Of a stretch of DNA of 64,000 nucleotides, positions 37,983 to 46,733 are shown in pieces. Below the pieces are notes generated by a model. That model had not been told where the DNA came from, searched no databases, and was given only the letters and a program-made list of their open reading frames with translations. The stretch's first letter is position 1; the number at the start of each line of letters is the position of its first letter. The stretch is from Sphingobacteriales bacterium (lineage in GTDB: Bacteria > Bacteroidota > Bacteroidia > Chitinophagales > Chitinophagaceae), in assembly GCA_016219985.1 (NCBI GenBank), contig JACRJO010000015.1, positions 62,001-126,000 of the forward strand. Reading direction: 5' to 3'. A program made the translations under genes and the position numbers.

Positions 37983-38855
37983 TCAGGGTTTATAGGTAAA
38001 GCGCAGGATCGTGGCTCTCCCTGTTTTTCCTTCATTGGAAATATACATATCGCCGTTTGATTTAAAGGTCAGCCCTTCCGGCTGCGGGAATAATTTTTTT
38101 CCCAGTTCATACACCCCTTCCACTTTCCCATCGAGGCTCGCGATAACGAGCTGGTGACTTGCCGAAGAGAGAATAAAAAGTTTTTGCAGTACCGGGTGAA
38201 TGGTGGCGGCAGAAGGCTCCAGTCGCGAAGCCGCCACCGGGGATGCTTTTTTTACATCTGCCGTGGGGATGGTGAAAACAGGGTTTGCGTCAAAGCCCGT
38301 GGAATCGATATAGAAAGCAAAAGCGCTGACCCCCGTTTTCTGATCGGTCTCACAGTTTTTGCATAGCAGGATGAGCGCCTTCCGTCCCGGGTCGTAATAC
38401 ATGGATTCAAAATCATTATTACCGGCGATGCCGGGCTTACCCAATTCCTCGCCGGATACATTGCCCGCACTGTCCCTGAGCACCCGTGTGATCAATCCGT
38501 CACTCCGCAGCACATAGGGCACACTGTTAATCACTGCAACATCTTCGTAATCCCCTTTGCCGGCAAATTTATATTCGGCTTTTATGATCTTGGTTTCCTT
38601 GTCGAGGTAAAAAAGTTTACCCGATTCATCCTGGTGGGTAATAAACTCATCCCGCTTATTATCCCAGGCGAGGCCGGAAATTTCCCTGAGTTTAGGATCC
38701 AGTTTATGGGTATATACCACGGAAAAATTATAATGGGGGGGTGATTGTATCTTTCGCAGTTTCACGTTGCTGCAACCGGCGATCAGCCATCCTGCAACCA
38801 GCGATAATAGCCCGCAACTCCTGAAATTTAAACAATGCATTCTTCCAATTTTCAT
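37983..38855 (-). CDS. SdiA-regulated-type beta-propeller lipoprotein
   Basis: The ATG at 38855 is preferred over the TTG four codons upstream; it gives a lipoprotein signal ending LVAGWLIAGC. About 290 residues. LDPKLREISGLAWDNKRDEF, KGDYEDVAVI, NDFESMYYDP, ASRLEPSAATIHP and FPQPEGLTFKSNGDMYISNE are landmarks of the SdiA-regulated family, which forms a calcium-type beta propeller; the E-G-L and N-E positions in the last motif are kept. Its role is unknown. It ends four bases from the stop of the GAF-like gene (convergent) and diverges from the HD-Pycsar gene with a 28-base gap, so their promoters must overlap. Confidence 0.88.
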   Translation of the reverse strand: MKIGRMHCLNFRSCGLLSLVAGWLIAGCSNVKLRKIQSPPHYNFSVVYTHKLDPKLREISGLAWDNKRDEFITHQDESGKLFYLDKETKIIKAEYKFAGKGDYEDVAVINSVPYVLRSDGLITRVLRDSAGNVSGEELGKPGIAGNNDFESMYYDPGRKALILLCKNCETDQKTGVSAFAFYIDSTGFDANPVFTIPTADVKKASPVAASRLEPSAATIHPVLQKLFILSSASHQLVIASLDGKVEGVYELGKKLFPQPEGLTFKSNGDMYISNEGKTGRATILRFTYKP

Positions 38856-38883
38856 TAAATTTATCAAAAGTTACCAGTAAACC

Positions 38884-40143
38884 ATGATGGAAAATCCGTC
38901 AGCACTGCTTCAGGAGGCACAGGACTATGCCAGCCAGCTCATTTCAGAGAAAGTCAGTAAGGACGTAACCTTTCATACCCTGCAGCATACCCGCGAAGTA
39001 GTGGCTGCCTGTGAAAAGATCGCTGAAAAGGAGGAGCTGAGCGGGGAAGACCGGCTGGCGTTGCTGGTAGCCGCCTGGTTTCACGATACCGGTTACAGTG
39101 CGGGTCATTCAAAGGACCATGAGGGAGCCAGTGTACAGCATCTCATCGAATTTTTCAGCCTCCATCCCGTTTCCGAAGATTTCAGTAATAAAGCAAAGGG
39201 CTGCATTCTGGCCACGCGGATGCCGCAAAACCCGCAGACCAGGGCCGAAGAGATCCTTTGCGATGCCGACCTGTTTCACCTGGGATCTCCCAACTTTAAA
39301 GAAAAAAGCCGTTTGCTCCGGGAAGAGCTCCGCCGGTTCAACGGGGAAGATTTGTCCAAAAAAGAATGGAGACAAAATAATATCGCCTTCCTGGAAGCCC
39401 ATAATTACTTTACCAGTTACGGCCGGAAGATACTGCAGCCGGCGAAGGAACAGCACCTTGCCCTGTTACTCGAAAAGAACCCGGCAGGTAAGGCAAGGAT
39501 GGGCAATGGAGAAAAAAATGATCCCGGCAACGATGAGTACGATACCGATCTCTCCGATGAGGAAATGAAGCTGCGGCGGATGAAGGAGAACCAGACGGAA
39601 AGAGGTATCAGCACCGTATTCCGGATCATGGCGCAAAACCAGTCGAACCTGAGCCAGATGGCGGATTCAAAAGCAAATATCCTGATCTCTGTCAACTCCA
39701 TTGTACTCTCCATCGTGATCTCCACGCTCTCCACCAAACTGGAAAGCAATGGCTACCTGCTGATCCCGGTGATCCTGCTGGTTACGGTTTGCGTAACAGC
39801 GATCGTCTTTTCCATCCTCGCCACCCGCCCGAATGTCACGCAGGGGACCTTTACCGAAGCGGATATCCGCGACAAAAAGACCAATCTCTTATTCTTTGGC
39901 AATTTTTTTCGCATGAGCCTGCCCGATTATGACTGGGCTATGCAGGAATTACTGGCCGACAAGAATTACCTCTACAGCAGTCTGGTCAAAGACAATTATT
40001 TTCTCGGGGTGGTGCTGGCTAAAAAATACCGCTGGTTGCGGATCGCCTACAATGTCTTTATGTTTGGTATCATCATCGCCATGATCGCTTTTGCCGTGGC
40101 CGTGGCTATTCCGCAGGCGACGGAAGTGTATATGCCGGGGTAA
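38884..40143 (+). CDS. HD phosphohydrolase fused to Pycsar-effector-like membrane domain (DUF5706)
   Basis: 419 residues. Residues 1-190 form an HD domain with the full metal set: H31 and H35 (FHTLQHTREV), H67-D68 (WFHDTGY) and D127/D129 (CDADLFHLG). A charged linker (about 195-230) leads into a C-terminal region (about 235-419) with NQSNLSQMADSKANILISVN and two membrane-spanning pairs (SIVLSIVISTLSTKL / LIPVILLVTVCVTAIVFSILATRP and FMFGIIIAMIAFAVAVAI). That region matches my memory of DUF5706/PycTM, the membrane effector domain of Pycsar cyclic-pyrimidine defence systems. Here no pyrimidine cyclase gene is adjacent. The HD domain may cleave a nucleotide signal that the membrane part senses. 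No biochemical role is proven for this fusion. Confidence 0.85.
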   Translation: MMENPSALLQEAQDYASQLISEKVSKDVTFHTLQHTREVVAACEKIAEKEELSGEDRLALLVAAWFHDTGYSAGHSKDHEGASVQHLIEFFSLHPVSEDFSNKAKGCILATRMPQNPQTRAEEILCDADLFHLGSPNFKEKSRLLREELRRFNGEDLSKKEWRQNNIAFLEAHNYFTSYGRKILQPAKEQHLALLLEKNPAGKARMGNGEKNDPGNDEYDTDLSDEEMKLRRMKENQTERGISTVFRIMAQNQSNLSQMADSKANILISVNSIVLSIVISTLSTKLESNGYLLIPVILLVTVCVTAIVFSILATRPNVTQGTFTEADIRDKKTNLLFFGNFFRMSLPDYDWAMQELLADKNYLYSSLVKDNYFLGVVLAKKYRWLRIAYNVFMFGIIIAMIAFAVAVAIPQATEVYMPG

Positions 40144-40260
40144 TTAGTAGTTAGTAGTCTGTAGTTTGTAGTCGATAGTCGATAGTCGTTAGTCCGTAGT
40201 AAGGGGATTTCGTTTAATAAGAGGGTGACTATCGACTACTGACTATCGACTACCGACTTC
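40144..40260. repeat. Self-complementary period-7 repeat between convergent genes
   Basis: The left half repeats GTAGT/GTCGATA units, the right half repeats the complement (GACTATC, GACTACC), separated by an AAGGGGATTTCG loop region. It can fold as a long, imperfect cruciform and sits exactly between two convergent stop codons, so it may stop transcription from both sides. Confidence 0.75.
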
Positions 40261-42116
40261 TAATTAGCTCTCCCCAGCATCTCTTCCAGTTTCATCACCA
40301 GTTCCGTCTTGGTAATGGGAACACCCATGATCTTATTATACCCTTTGGCATCGACCAGGTATTCATCCCGGATGATCTTAATAAGCTGACCATTGTTGAT
40401 CTCGGGGATCAGGACTTTCTCAAAATTCTTTAAAATGCTGCCCAGGTTTTTGGGGAAGGGGCGGATATACCGCAGGTGTGCATGGCTTACAGCATGGCCC
40501 TGTGATTGCAATTCGGCTACGGCGGATTTGATGGCGCCATAAGTAGAGCCCCATCCCAGCACCAGGATCTTTCCTTTTTCGGGGCCGCTGTCCAATTTCT
40601 GCTCCGGGATATAATCCGCGATCTTATCCACTTTTTCCTGGCGGATCTTCACCATCAGCTGGTGGTTCTCGGCCTCATAGTTCACATTACCGGTAATATT
40701 CTGTTTTTCCAGTCCGCCTATCCGGTGCTCCAGCCCGGCTGTTCCGGGAACAGCCCAGGGCCTTGCCAGTTTTTCATCCCGCAGGTAAGGCAGGTATTTC
40801 TCTTCGTCCCCGGCCAATTCTTTTTTGAAGGTAACCGGGATCGGTGCCAGTTGATCGGCGGAAGGGAATTTCCAGGGTTCAGCCCCATTGGCAATATAAC
40901 CGTCGCTTAAGAAAACAACCGGTGTCATATGCTGCACGGCAATCCGGACCGCTTCATAAATGGAATCAAAACAATCCGCCGGTGTTGAGGCTGATATGAT
41001 CGGCATCGGGCATTCCCCGTTTCTTCCATAATAAGCCTGCATCAGGTCACTTTGTTCGGTCTTGGTGGGCAGGCCGGTAGAAGGGCCACCTCTTTGTATA
41101 TTTATTATCACCAGGGGGATCTCCAGCATCATGGCCAGTCCCATGGCTTCCCCTTTCAGGGCGATACCGGGACCGCTGGAAGTTGTAACACCAAGCGCCC
41201 CGCCATAGCTGGCGCCGATTGCGGAGGTAATGCCGGCGATCTCGTCTTCCGCCTGGTAAGTGCGTACGCCGAATTGTTTATACTTGCTCAGGTCGTGCAG
41301 GATATCTGAAGCCGGTGTGATCGGGTAGGTACCCAGGAATAAAGGCAGGCCGCTTTTTTCGGATGCGGCGATCAGTCCCAGCGCCACGGCCTGGTTACCC
41401 ATGATGGAGCGATAGCTGCCCGCTTCCATCTTTGCTTTTTCCACGGAATAGGTAGTGGTAAAGGTTTCGGTGGTGTCCCCATAATTATACCCGGCCTGCA
41501 GCACTTTTACATTGCTCTCCAGGATCTCGGGCTTTTTACCGAATTTATCTTTCAGGAAACCGATCGTATTCTCCATATCCCGGTTGTACATCCAGTACAG
41601 GAATCCCAGTACAAACATGTTCTTGGCCCTGTCTTTTTCCTTCATCCCCAGGGTAATATCCTTCAGGGATTCCCGGGTCATCTTGGTCACATCCATTTTG
41701 ATCAGCTCATAATTGCTCAGGCTGCCATCTTCGAGGGGATTCACTCCTTCCGGGTAGTTGGCGAGACGTAAGTTCTTGGCATCAAAGCCATCGGTATTGG
41801 CGATAATCTTGCCCCCTTTTTTCAGGGCTTTCAGGTTTACTTTTAAAGCGGCGGCATTCATCGCCACTAACACATCACAGGTATCCCCGGGTGTAAACAC
41901 TTTATCGGATGAAAAACGGAGCTGAAATCCGCTCACCCCGGCCACGGTACCCTGCGGGGCCCTGATCTCGGCCGGGTAATCCGGGAAAGTAGCCAGGTCA
42001 ATCCCTAGTAATGCGGTATTGGTGGTAAACTGGCTGCCGGTCAGCTGCATACCATCCCCGCTATCCCCGGCAAATTTGATGACGACGTCCTGTAAAACTT
42101 CCTGTTTTCTTGCCAT
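40260..42116 (-). CDS. korA: 2-oxoacid:ferredoxin oxidoreductase, alpha (gamma-alpha fused) subunit
   Basis: 618 residues. The gamma-type domain comes first (VIKFAGDSGDGMQLTGSQF), then the alpha-subunit pyrimidine-binding domain (NQAVALGLIAASEKSGLPLFLGTYPITPASDIL ... SGPGIALKGEAMGLAMMLEIPLVIINIQRGGPSTGLPTKTEQSDL) and a transketolase C-like domain. It matches the KorA/VorB type, most likely 2-oxoglutarate:ferredoxin oxidoreductase; the exact substrate is inferred. A beta subunit carrying TPP and Fe-S sites is needed for activity and usually follows immediately. Here the next gene is convergent and the upstream one divergent, so the subunit must be elsewhere. Confidence 0.92.
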   Translation of the reverse strand: MARKQEVLQDVVIKFAGDSGDGMQLTGSQFTTNTALLGIDLATFPDYPAEIRAPQGTVAGVSGFQLRFSSDKVFTPGDTCDVLVAMNAAALKVNLKALKKGGKIIANTDGFDAKNLRLANYPEGVNPLEDGSLSNYELIKMDVTKMTRESLKDITLGMKEKDRAKNMFVLGFLYWMYNRDMENTIGFLKDKFGKKPEILESNVKVLQAGYNYGDTTETFTTTYSVEKAKMEAGSYRSIMGNQAVALGLIAASEKSGLPLFLGTYPITPASDILHDLSKYKQFGVRTYQAEDEIAGITSAIGASYGGALGVTTSSGPGIALKGEAMGLAMMLEIPLVIINIQRGGPSTGLPTKTEQSDLMQAYYGRNGECPMPIISASTPADCFDSIYEAVRIAVQHMTPVVFLSDGYIANGAEPWKFPSADQLAPIPVTFKKELAGDEEKYLPYLRDEKLARPWAVPGTAGLEHRIGGLEKQNITGNVNYEAENHQLMVKIRQEKVDKIADYIPEQKLDSGPEKGKILVLGWGSTYGAIKSAVAELQSQGHAVSHAHLRYIRPFPKNLGSILKNFEKVLIPEINNGQLIKIIRDEYLVDAKGYNKIMGVPITKTELVMKLEEMLGRAN

Positions 42117-42248
42117 TTTCGTATTAATTATCCTGCGAATTTAACACAAGTTGGGCTTGGTTGTAACATTGATTTTGATCAGTTAAAAATGACCGGGTTA
42201 TGAGAAATATCAGTTACAATTTATATATTGTCAGCACAATTTTTTTAT

Positions 42249-44189
42249 ATGCGCAGCCTGTTCCTCCTTATCCTGGCCTTTTCCACCCTTTCCCCGGGGA
42301 TATTGTCCGCCCAGAACGACGATGACATTTTTGAGGCCAACCGCCTGAAAAAAGTATTCCCGGATGACCGGGTGGCCGCTACCCTTGTAGAAGAGGAATT
42401 TACATTCGACAGGGGAAGGTCCGGGGATAAACTGCCGGTGGTGACCGCTACCCGTCAGGTCGGGATCAATTTCCTGGCGCTCCGTGAAAGAGCCGGGATC
42501 CAGTACTTTGATTTTTATAATTCTTTCTCCCGCATCAGTTCCTTCAAGCAACTGGAAAAGCGGAAAGGCATGTTCGGGATCAAGAAAAACTATAATGTCG
42601 GGTTTGCCATTGACCGTTCTGCCAGTTCGAGCGAAAATTTTTCTGACGACAGCCGGGTAAAATTCTTCAATATCGGGTTCTCCGGTTACGGGGATATTGC
42701 CCGGGTGGAAACAGAAAAAACATTCTTCGACAGCAAATACCTTACTTCCGAATATTTTCACAGCTGGTTCCCTTCCAAGGAAAAAATCATCCGCGTGCGC
42801 ATCCCGGAATGGCTGGATATGGATATCCGGGAATTCAATTTCGAAGGCTATAAAATCACCCGGCAAAAGACCCAGGAAAAAGGCGAAACCATCATTACCT
42901 ATAAACTGCAGAATATCGCGGCCATGAAGAGTGAGCGCCGGGCCATCGGGATCGCCTACCAGTACCCCCATCTCATGTTTGTTGTCAGGTCCTTTAATTA
43001 TGACGGCAGGAAGGAAAAAGGATTCGGCGATGTGGGCGACCTGTACAACTGGTACAAATACCTGTACACGAAATGTGAAAACAACCCGGATGAGCTGAAA
43101 ACTAAAGTGACCGAACTTACCAAGGGGAAAGCGACCGATATAGATAAAGTAAAATCCATTTTTTACTGGGTGCAGGATAATATCCGGTACATCGCCTTTG
43201 AAGATGGCCTGGCCGGTTTTGTACCTGCTACCGCGCAGGATGTGTTCAAATCCAAATACGGGGATTGTAAGGGAATGGCCAACCTGATGACGGAAATGCT
43301 GAAACTCGCCGGCTTGCAGGCCTATATGACCTGGATTGGCACCCGGCATCTTCCCTATGATTACAGCCTGCCTTCCCTGGCCGTGGACAACCATTGTATC
43401 AGCACCGTGGTGATCGGCGGCAAAGACTATTTCCTCGATGGTACGGAAAAGTATATTCCTTTTGGTGAATACGCCTGGCGGATCCAGGGCAAGGAAGTGC
43501 TGATCGGGAAAGGCGATACCTACGAAGTGAAAAAAGTGCCCCTGCAGGATAAGGAAAAGAACAAGATCCTGACCCAAACCAGTTTCCAGCTAAAGGACAA
43601 TGTGCTCAAGGGGCATGTAAAAGCCACGCTGACCGGGGAGCAACGAACCGGTTTTCACCAGTATTACCACGACCTGCCCAATGACGAGAAAAAGAAAATG
43701 ATCCAACGCTATCTTGAGTTTGGCAACCGCAACCTGGTGGTGTCGAATGTAAAAACCTCGGACCTCAACAACCGCGAGATTCCCATTGTCATTGAAGGGG
43801 ATATTGACCTGACCAATTATGTGATCACCGAAGAGAAGGAACTCTACCTGGGCATTGACTTTTACCCCGAAAACCTGCGGGGATTACAGCCGGATAAAGA
43901 CCGGCAGCAGGATTATGCATTACCCTCCAGTTATGTGGCGGTGGATGAGACCGAACTGACCCTTCCTGCCGGTTATAAAGTAGTATCCCTGCCGGCTGCT
44001 ATCAATGAAAAGGCAGCCGATTATGAGGTCACGGGTTCTTACACGCTGAAGGACAATAAAGTCGTCTTTAATAAAACGCTTGCCTTTAATACAGGCAGGA
44101 TCCGGAAAGCGGATTTTGAAAACTGGAAAGCGTTTAGCAAGAAACTAAAGGACTTTAACAGCAACCTGATCCTGGTTAAAAAGCCCTGA
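42249..44189 (+). CDS. DUF3857 and transglutaminase-like domain protein
   Basis: The ATG at 42249 starts a clear signal peptide (MRSLFLLILAFSTLSPGILSAQ) and is preferred over the upstream TTG frame. 646 residues. An N-terminal DUF3857-like beta region (to about 285) precedes a transglutaminase core (about 290-420) with Cys340 (KYGDCKGMA), His382 (VDNHCIS) and Asp397 (FLDGTEKYIPFG), all three present. A C-terminal beta domain ends near LPAGYKVVSLP. It probably acts in the periplasm on peptides or cell-wall links, but the substrate is unknown. It is followed by a second DUF3857 paralogue in the same orientation. Confidence 0.9.
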   Translation: MRSLFLLILAFSTLSPGILSAQNDDDIFEANRLKKVFPDDRVAATLVEEEFTFDRGRSGDKLPVVTATRQVGINFLALRERAGIQYFDFYNSFSRISSFKQLEKRKGMFGIKKNYNVGFAIDRSASSSENFSDDSRVKFFNIGFSGYGDIARVETEKTFFDSKYLTSEYFHSWFPSKEKIIRVRIPEWLDMDIREFNFEGYKITRQKTQEKGETIITYKLQNIAAMKSERRAIGIAYQYPHLMFVVRSFNYDGRKEKGFGDVGDLYNWYKYLYTKCENNPDELKTKVTELTKGKATDIDKVKSIFYWVQDNIRYIAFEDGLAGFVPATAQDVFKSKYGDCKGMANLMTEMLKLAGLQAYMTWIGTRHLPYDYSLPSLAVDNHCISTVVIGGKDYFLDGTEKYIPFGEYAWRIQGKEVLIGKGDTYEVKKVPLQDKEKNKILTQTSFQLKDNVLKGHVKATLTGEQRTGFHQYYHDLPNDEKKKMIQRYLEFGNRNLVVSNVKTSDLNNREIPIVIEGDIDLTNYVITEEKELYLGIDFYPENLRGLQPDKDRQQDYALPSSYVAVDETELTLPAGYKVVSLPAAINEKAADYEVTGSYTLKDNKVVFNKTLAFNTGRIRKADFENWKAFSKKLKDFNSNLILVKKP

Positions 44190-44359
44190 GAAAGGGATAC
44201 CGGGAGCAGGAGGCGGCGCGGTTAATCCGCAGAAAACAAGTTCTTACTATAACCCGGCGGGAAGCTAAGAGGAGAATACCTTCTCCGCGTTCTTTGCGTC
44301 CCTGCAGTAAAAAATATGCCAGGCTATTATTACTTACAAGGCCTGTAAAGAAGTAACGT

Positions 44360-46504
44360 ATGAAAAAACTATTCTTTTGTGTAAGCCTTATCGCGTCATT
44401 TACAGTATTCGCCCAGGATGATGATACGTTCAGCCCCTCCCGGCTGGAAGCCATTGCCCGGAACATGAAACTGGTTTGGGAGGACAGCGACCCGGATTTT
44501 TCCGTCAGCGCCGTACCTGAAAAATGGAAGGACGAAAGTGGGGTGATCATCGCCCAGAAAACCCGCTTTTCCTTTGACAAGGACGCCAATAAGCTGGCGG
44601 TATATGAAATTACCCGCCGGCGGATCAAGCTGAATGACCGGGATGCGGTGAATAACTATACCACCGTGTATTTCCGGATCGGCTCATCGAATGACGGGGC
44701 CGGTATCAGGGTCATTAAAGCCAATGGCACCGTACAGGATGTTTCACTGCGCAACGCCGTTTACGTGGAAGACAATGACGATGTGCCGTCCACCTTCACT
44801 CCTTATATCGGGAAAGTCAGCACGTATGTTGATAAAAGCAAGAGCCGGGTGATCTTTTATAAAGTTGCGGTACCGGACCTGGACCCGGGGGATATTATTG
44901 ATTATGGCACCATTTTCTACGATGACAACACCGTTAAGAAGATGAGCTATATCGAATTTGACCCGATTTACTTTGTATGCACCCGCGAATACCCTGTGCT
45001 GAGCCAGAAATTCGAGATTGATACCGACAACAACTCTTTCGTCAATTCCAAATCTACCATGGGAGCCCCCGCCTTCCGGGAAACGGGGAACAGCAATGCG
45101 GAATACGCCTGGGAAGACCGCAACCGCGAAAAGATCAGCGATACCCGCTGGATCAACCGGCTCATTGAATTCCCCATGCTTAAATTCCAGATCGTTTTTT
45201 CCCGCAGTGAAAACCGGTCGGATCTTTTTATCGGTGACCGGGGTGAACTGAAACAGAATATCAGCCCGGAGGAACTGGCTAGAAAAATGAATGCCCTGTA
45301 CAACCGGCTGGACGGTTCCATGTATTATACAATGGCCAAAGCCTACCTGAAACAAATCGGATATGCGGATCTGCGGGAGGAAGACTTCATTCAAAAGACC
45401 TACTATATTCTCCGGCATATGTCGCATTACCGGTCCAATGGGTTTTCCAGTGAATTGTTTGCCTCCTGCCTGACCCAGTGCCTGGACCTGCGGCAAATTC
45501 CCTATGACCTGGTCGTGACCGCCCCCGCCACCCTTACCAAACCGGGCGATATCATTTTCCGTACAGAACCCGAATGGATGGTACGGGTAAAGGATAAATA
45601 TATTTTTAACTCGACCATCTTTTCCAACCCCTACGATTTCAAGGAGGAATTCCTGAATACCCCCGCCTATATTATCAGCCTGGGCAAGAATCCGACAGCC
45701 ACGCCCATTACCCTGCCGGCCAGCAAAGCGGATGATAATATCACCACTAATACGGTTACAGCCTCCGTGGATACAGCCACCCGGAACATGTTCGTAGTGC
45801 AGCAAAAAGCCGTTACCGGGCTGAGCAAACAGAACTACAATATCCAGGCCCTGGTCTATACTTCTGCTCTGGATGATGACCACCGCAGTTATGGCGGGGA
45901 GGATGATATCCGGGGCAGCCTGAGAGGGGCCGTGCTGGAGAGTTACGAGGAAAAGCTCCGGGAAAGGAAAAAAGAAGACAAGACCCGCAAACTGGAATAC
46001 ATGAAAAAGGAAATGGAGGATGATTTCGACAATATCAACGCCTATACCGAGTTCACGCTGAATTCCGATGGCCGTACCTGGCGCAAGCAGGAACTGAATT
46101 TCACCAATAAATTCGAACTGGGGGATATGGTGAAGATCGCCGGCGACAACCTGCTGGTATCCGTACCCGGGCTGATCGGGGACCAGCTCTGGATTCCCCA
46201 GGATGAAAGACAAAGGGAAGTGGATGCGTATATGAGTTTCCCCCGCACGCTGCGGAATATTATTAAGTTCACCATCCCCGCCGGCTATAAGGTAGTGGGG
46301 GTTGATAACCTGAATATGAATATTGACAATGCTGCCGGCACTTTTGCCGTGCAGGCCAGCGTGGAAGGTACAACGCTGACTATCCTGGTCAAGAAACACT
46401 ACAAACAGCCCACCGTTAAAAAAGAGGACTGGCCCAAACTGATGGAAATGCTGGATGCGGCGTTTAATTTTTCACAGAAGAAGATATTGCTGAAGAAACT
46501 TTGA
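44360..46504 (+). CDS. DUF3857 family protein, transglutaminase-like core without a clear catalytic cysteine
   Basis: 714 residues. Signal peptide (MKKLFFCVSLIASFTVFAQ) and a DUF3857 opening (AVYEITRRRIKLNDRDAVNNY, ATIRVIKANGTV-like) are followed by a middle domain where the cognate transglutaminase core would lie: LRHMSHYRSNGFSSELFASCLTQCLDLRQIPYDLVV. The G-D-C-K motif of the neighbouring gene is not present, so if it is a transglutaminase fold it is likely inactive. The C-terminal half contains a long charged helix (ESYEEKLRERKKEDKTRKLEYMKKE). Probably a duplicated and diverged partner of the previous gene. Confidence 0.88.
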   Translation: MKKLFFCVSLIASFTVFAQDDDTFSPSRLEAIARNMKLVWEDSDPDFSVSAVPEKWKDESGVIIAQKTRFSFDKDANKLAVYEITRRRIKLNDRDAVNNYTTVYFRIGSSNDGAGIRVIKANGTVQDVSLRNAVYVEDNDDVPSTFTPYIGKVSTYVDKSKSRVIFYKVAVPDLDPGDIIDYGTIFYDDNTVKKMSYIEFDPIYFVCTREYPVLSQKFEIDTDNNSFVNSKSTMGAPAFRETGNSNAEYAWEDRNREKISDTRWINRLIEFPMLKFQIVFSRSENRSDLFIGDRGELKQNISPEELARKMNALYNRLDGSMYYTMAKAYLKQIGYADLREEDFIQKTYYILRHMSHYRSNGFSSELFASCLTQCLDLRQIPYDLVVTAPATLTKPGDIIFRTEPEWMVRVKDKYIFNSTIFSNPYDFKEEFLNTPAYIISLGKNPTATPITLPASKADDNITTNTVTASVDTATRNMFVVQQKAVTGLSKQNYNIQALVYTSALDDDHRSYGGEDDIRGSLRGAVLESYEEKLRERKKEDKTRKLEYMKKEMEDDFDNINAYTEFTLNSDGRTWRKQELNFTNKFELGDMVKIAGDNLLVSVPGLIGDQLWIPQDERQREVDAYMSFPRTLRNIIKFTIPAGYKVVGVDNLNMNIDNAAGTFAVQASVEGTTLTILVKKHYKQPTVKKEDWPKLMEMLDAAFNFSQKKILLKKL

Positions 46505-46673
46505 TTTTTGGGGTTGAAAGCCGGGAAGACCGCAAGACCGGAAGATTGTAAGTTCGATGACTACTCGTCCGGGAAGCAGGCTTTACCCGCTAAGCAGGGT
46601 GTACAAACTGAAAGATGAATTCTTTCCGTCTCCCGGACTTTCCGACTTTAAAGATTCTTTAACCAGCATAAAC

Positions 46674-46702
46674 TTGTACTACCCGGTACTCCTGTATATT
46701 TT
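46674..46702 (+). promoter_or_regulatory. Promoter-like elements before the NodB deacetylase
   Basis: TTG at 46674 and TATATTTT at 46695-46702, 18 bases apart, resemble the -33/-7 pair of Bacteroidota promoters. If used, the transcript begins just before the ATG at 46734, which supports that start rather than the longer frame. Confidence 0.35.
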
Positions 46703-46733
46703 CATACCGGAAATTAAAAAACCACACATCTTT

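Noticed and set aside
38884..40143. Complete Pycsar defence system
   Set aside because: No cyclase gene was seen in the window; only the effector-like fusion is supported.
42231..43577. 448-codon minus-strand frame
   Set aside because: Antisense to the DUF3857/transglutaminase gene, which has signal peptide and triad; the minus frame is a codon-bias shadow.
44744..46399. 551-codon minus-strand frame
   Set aside because: Antisense to the second DUF3857 gene; Gly/His/Ile-rich shadow without motifs.
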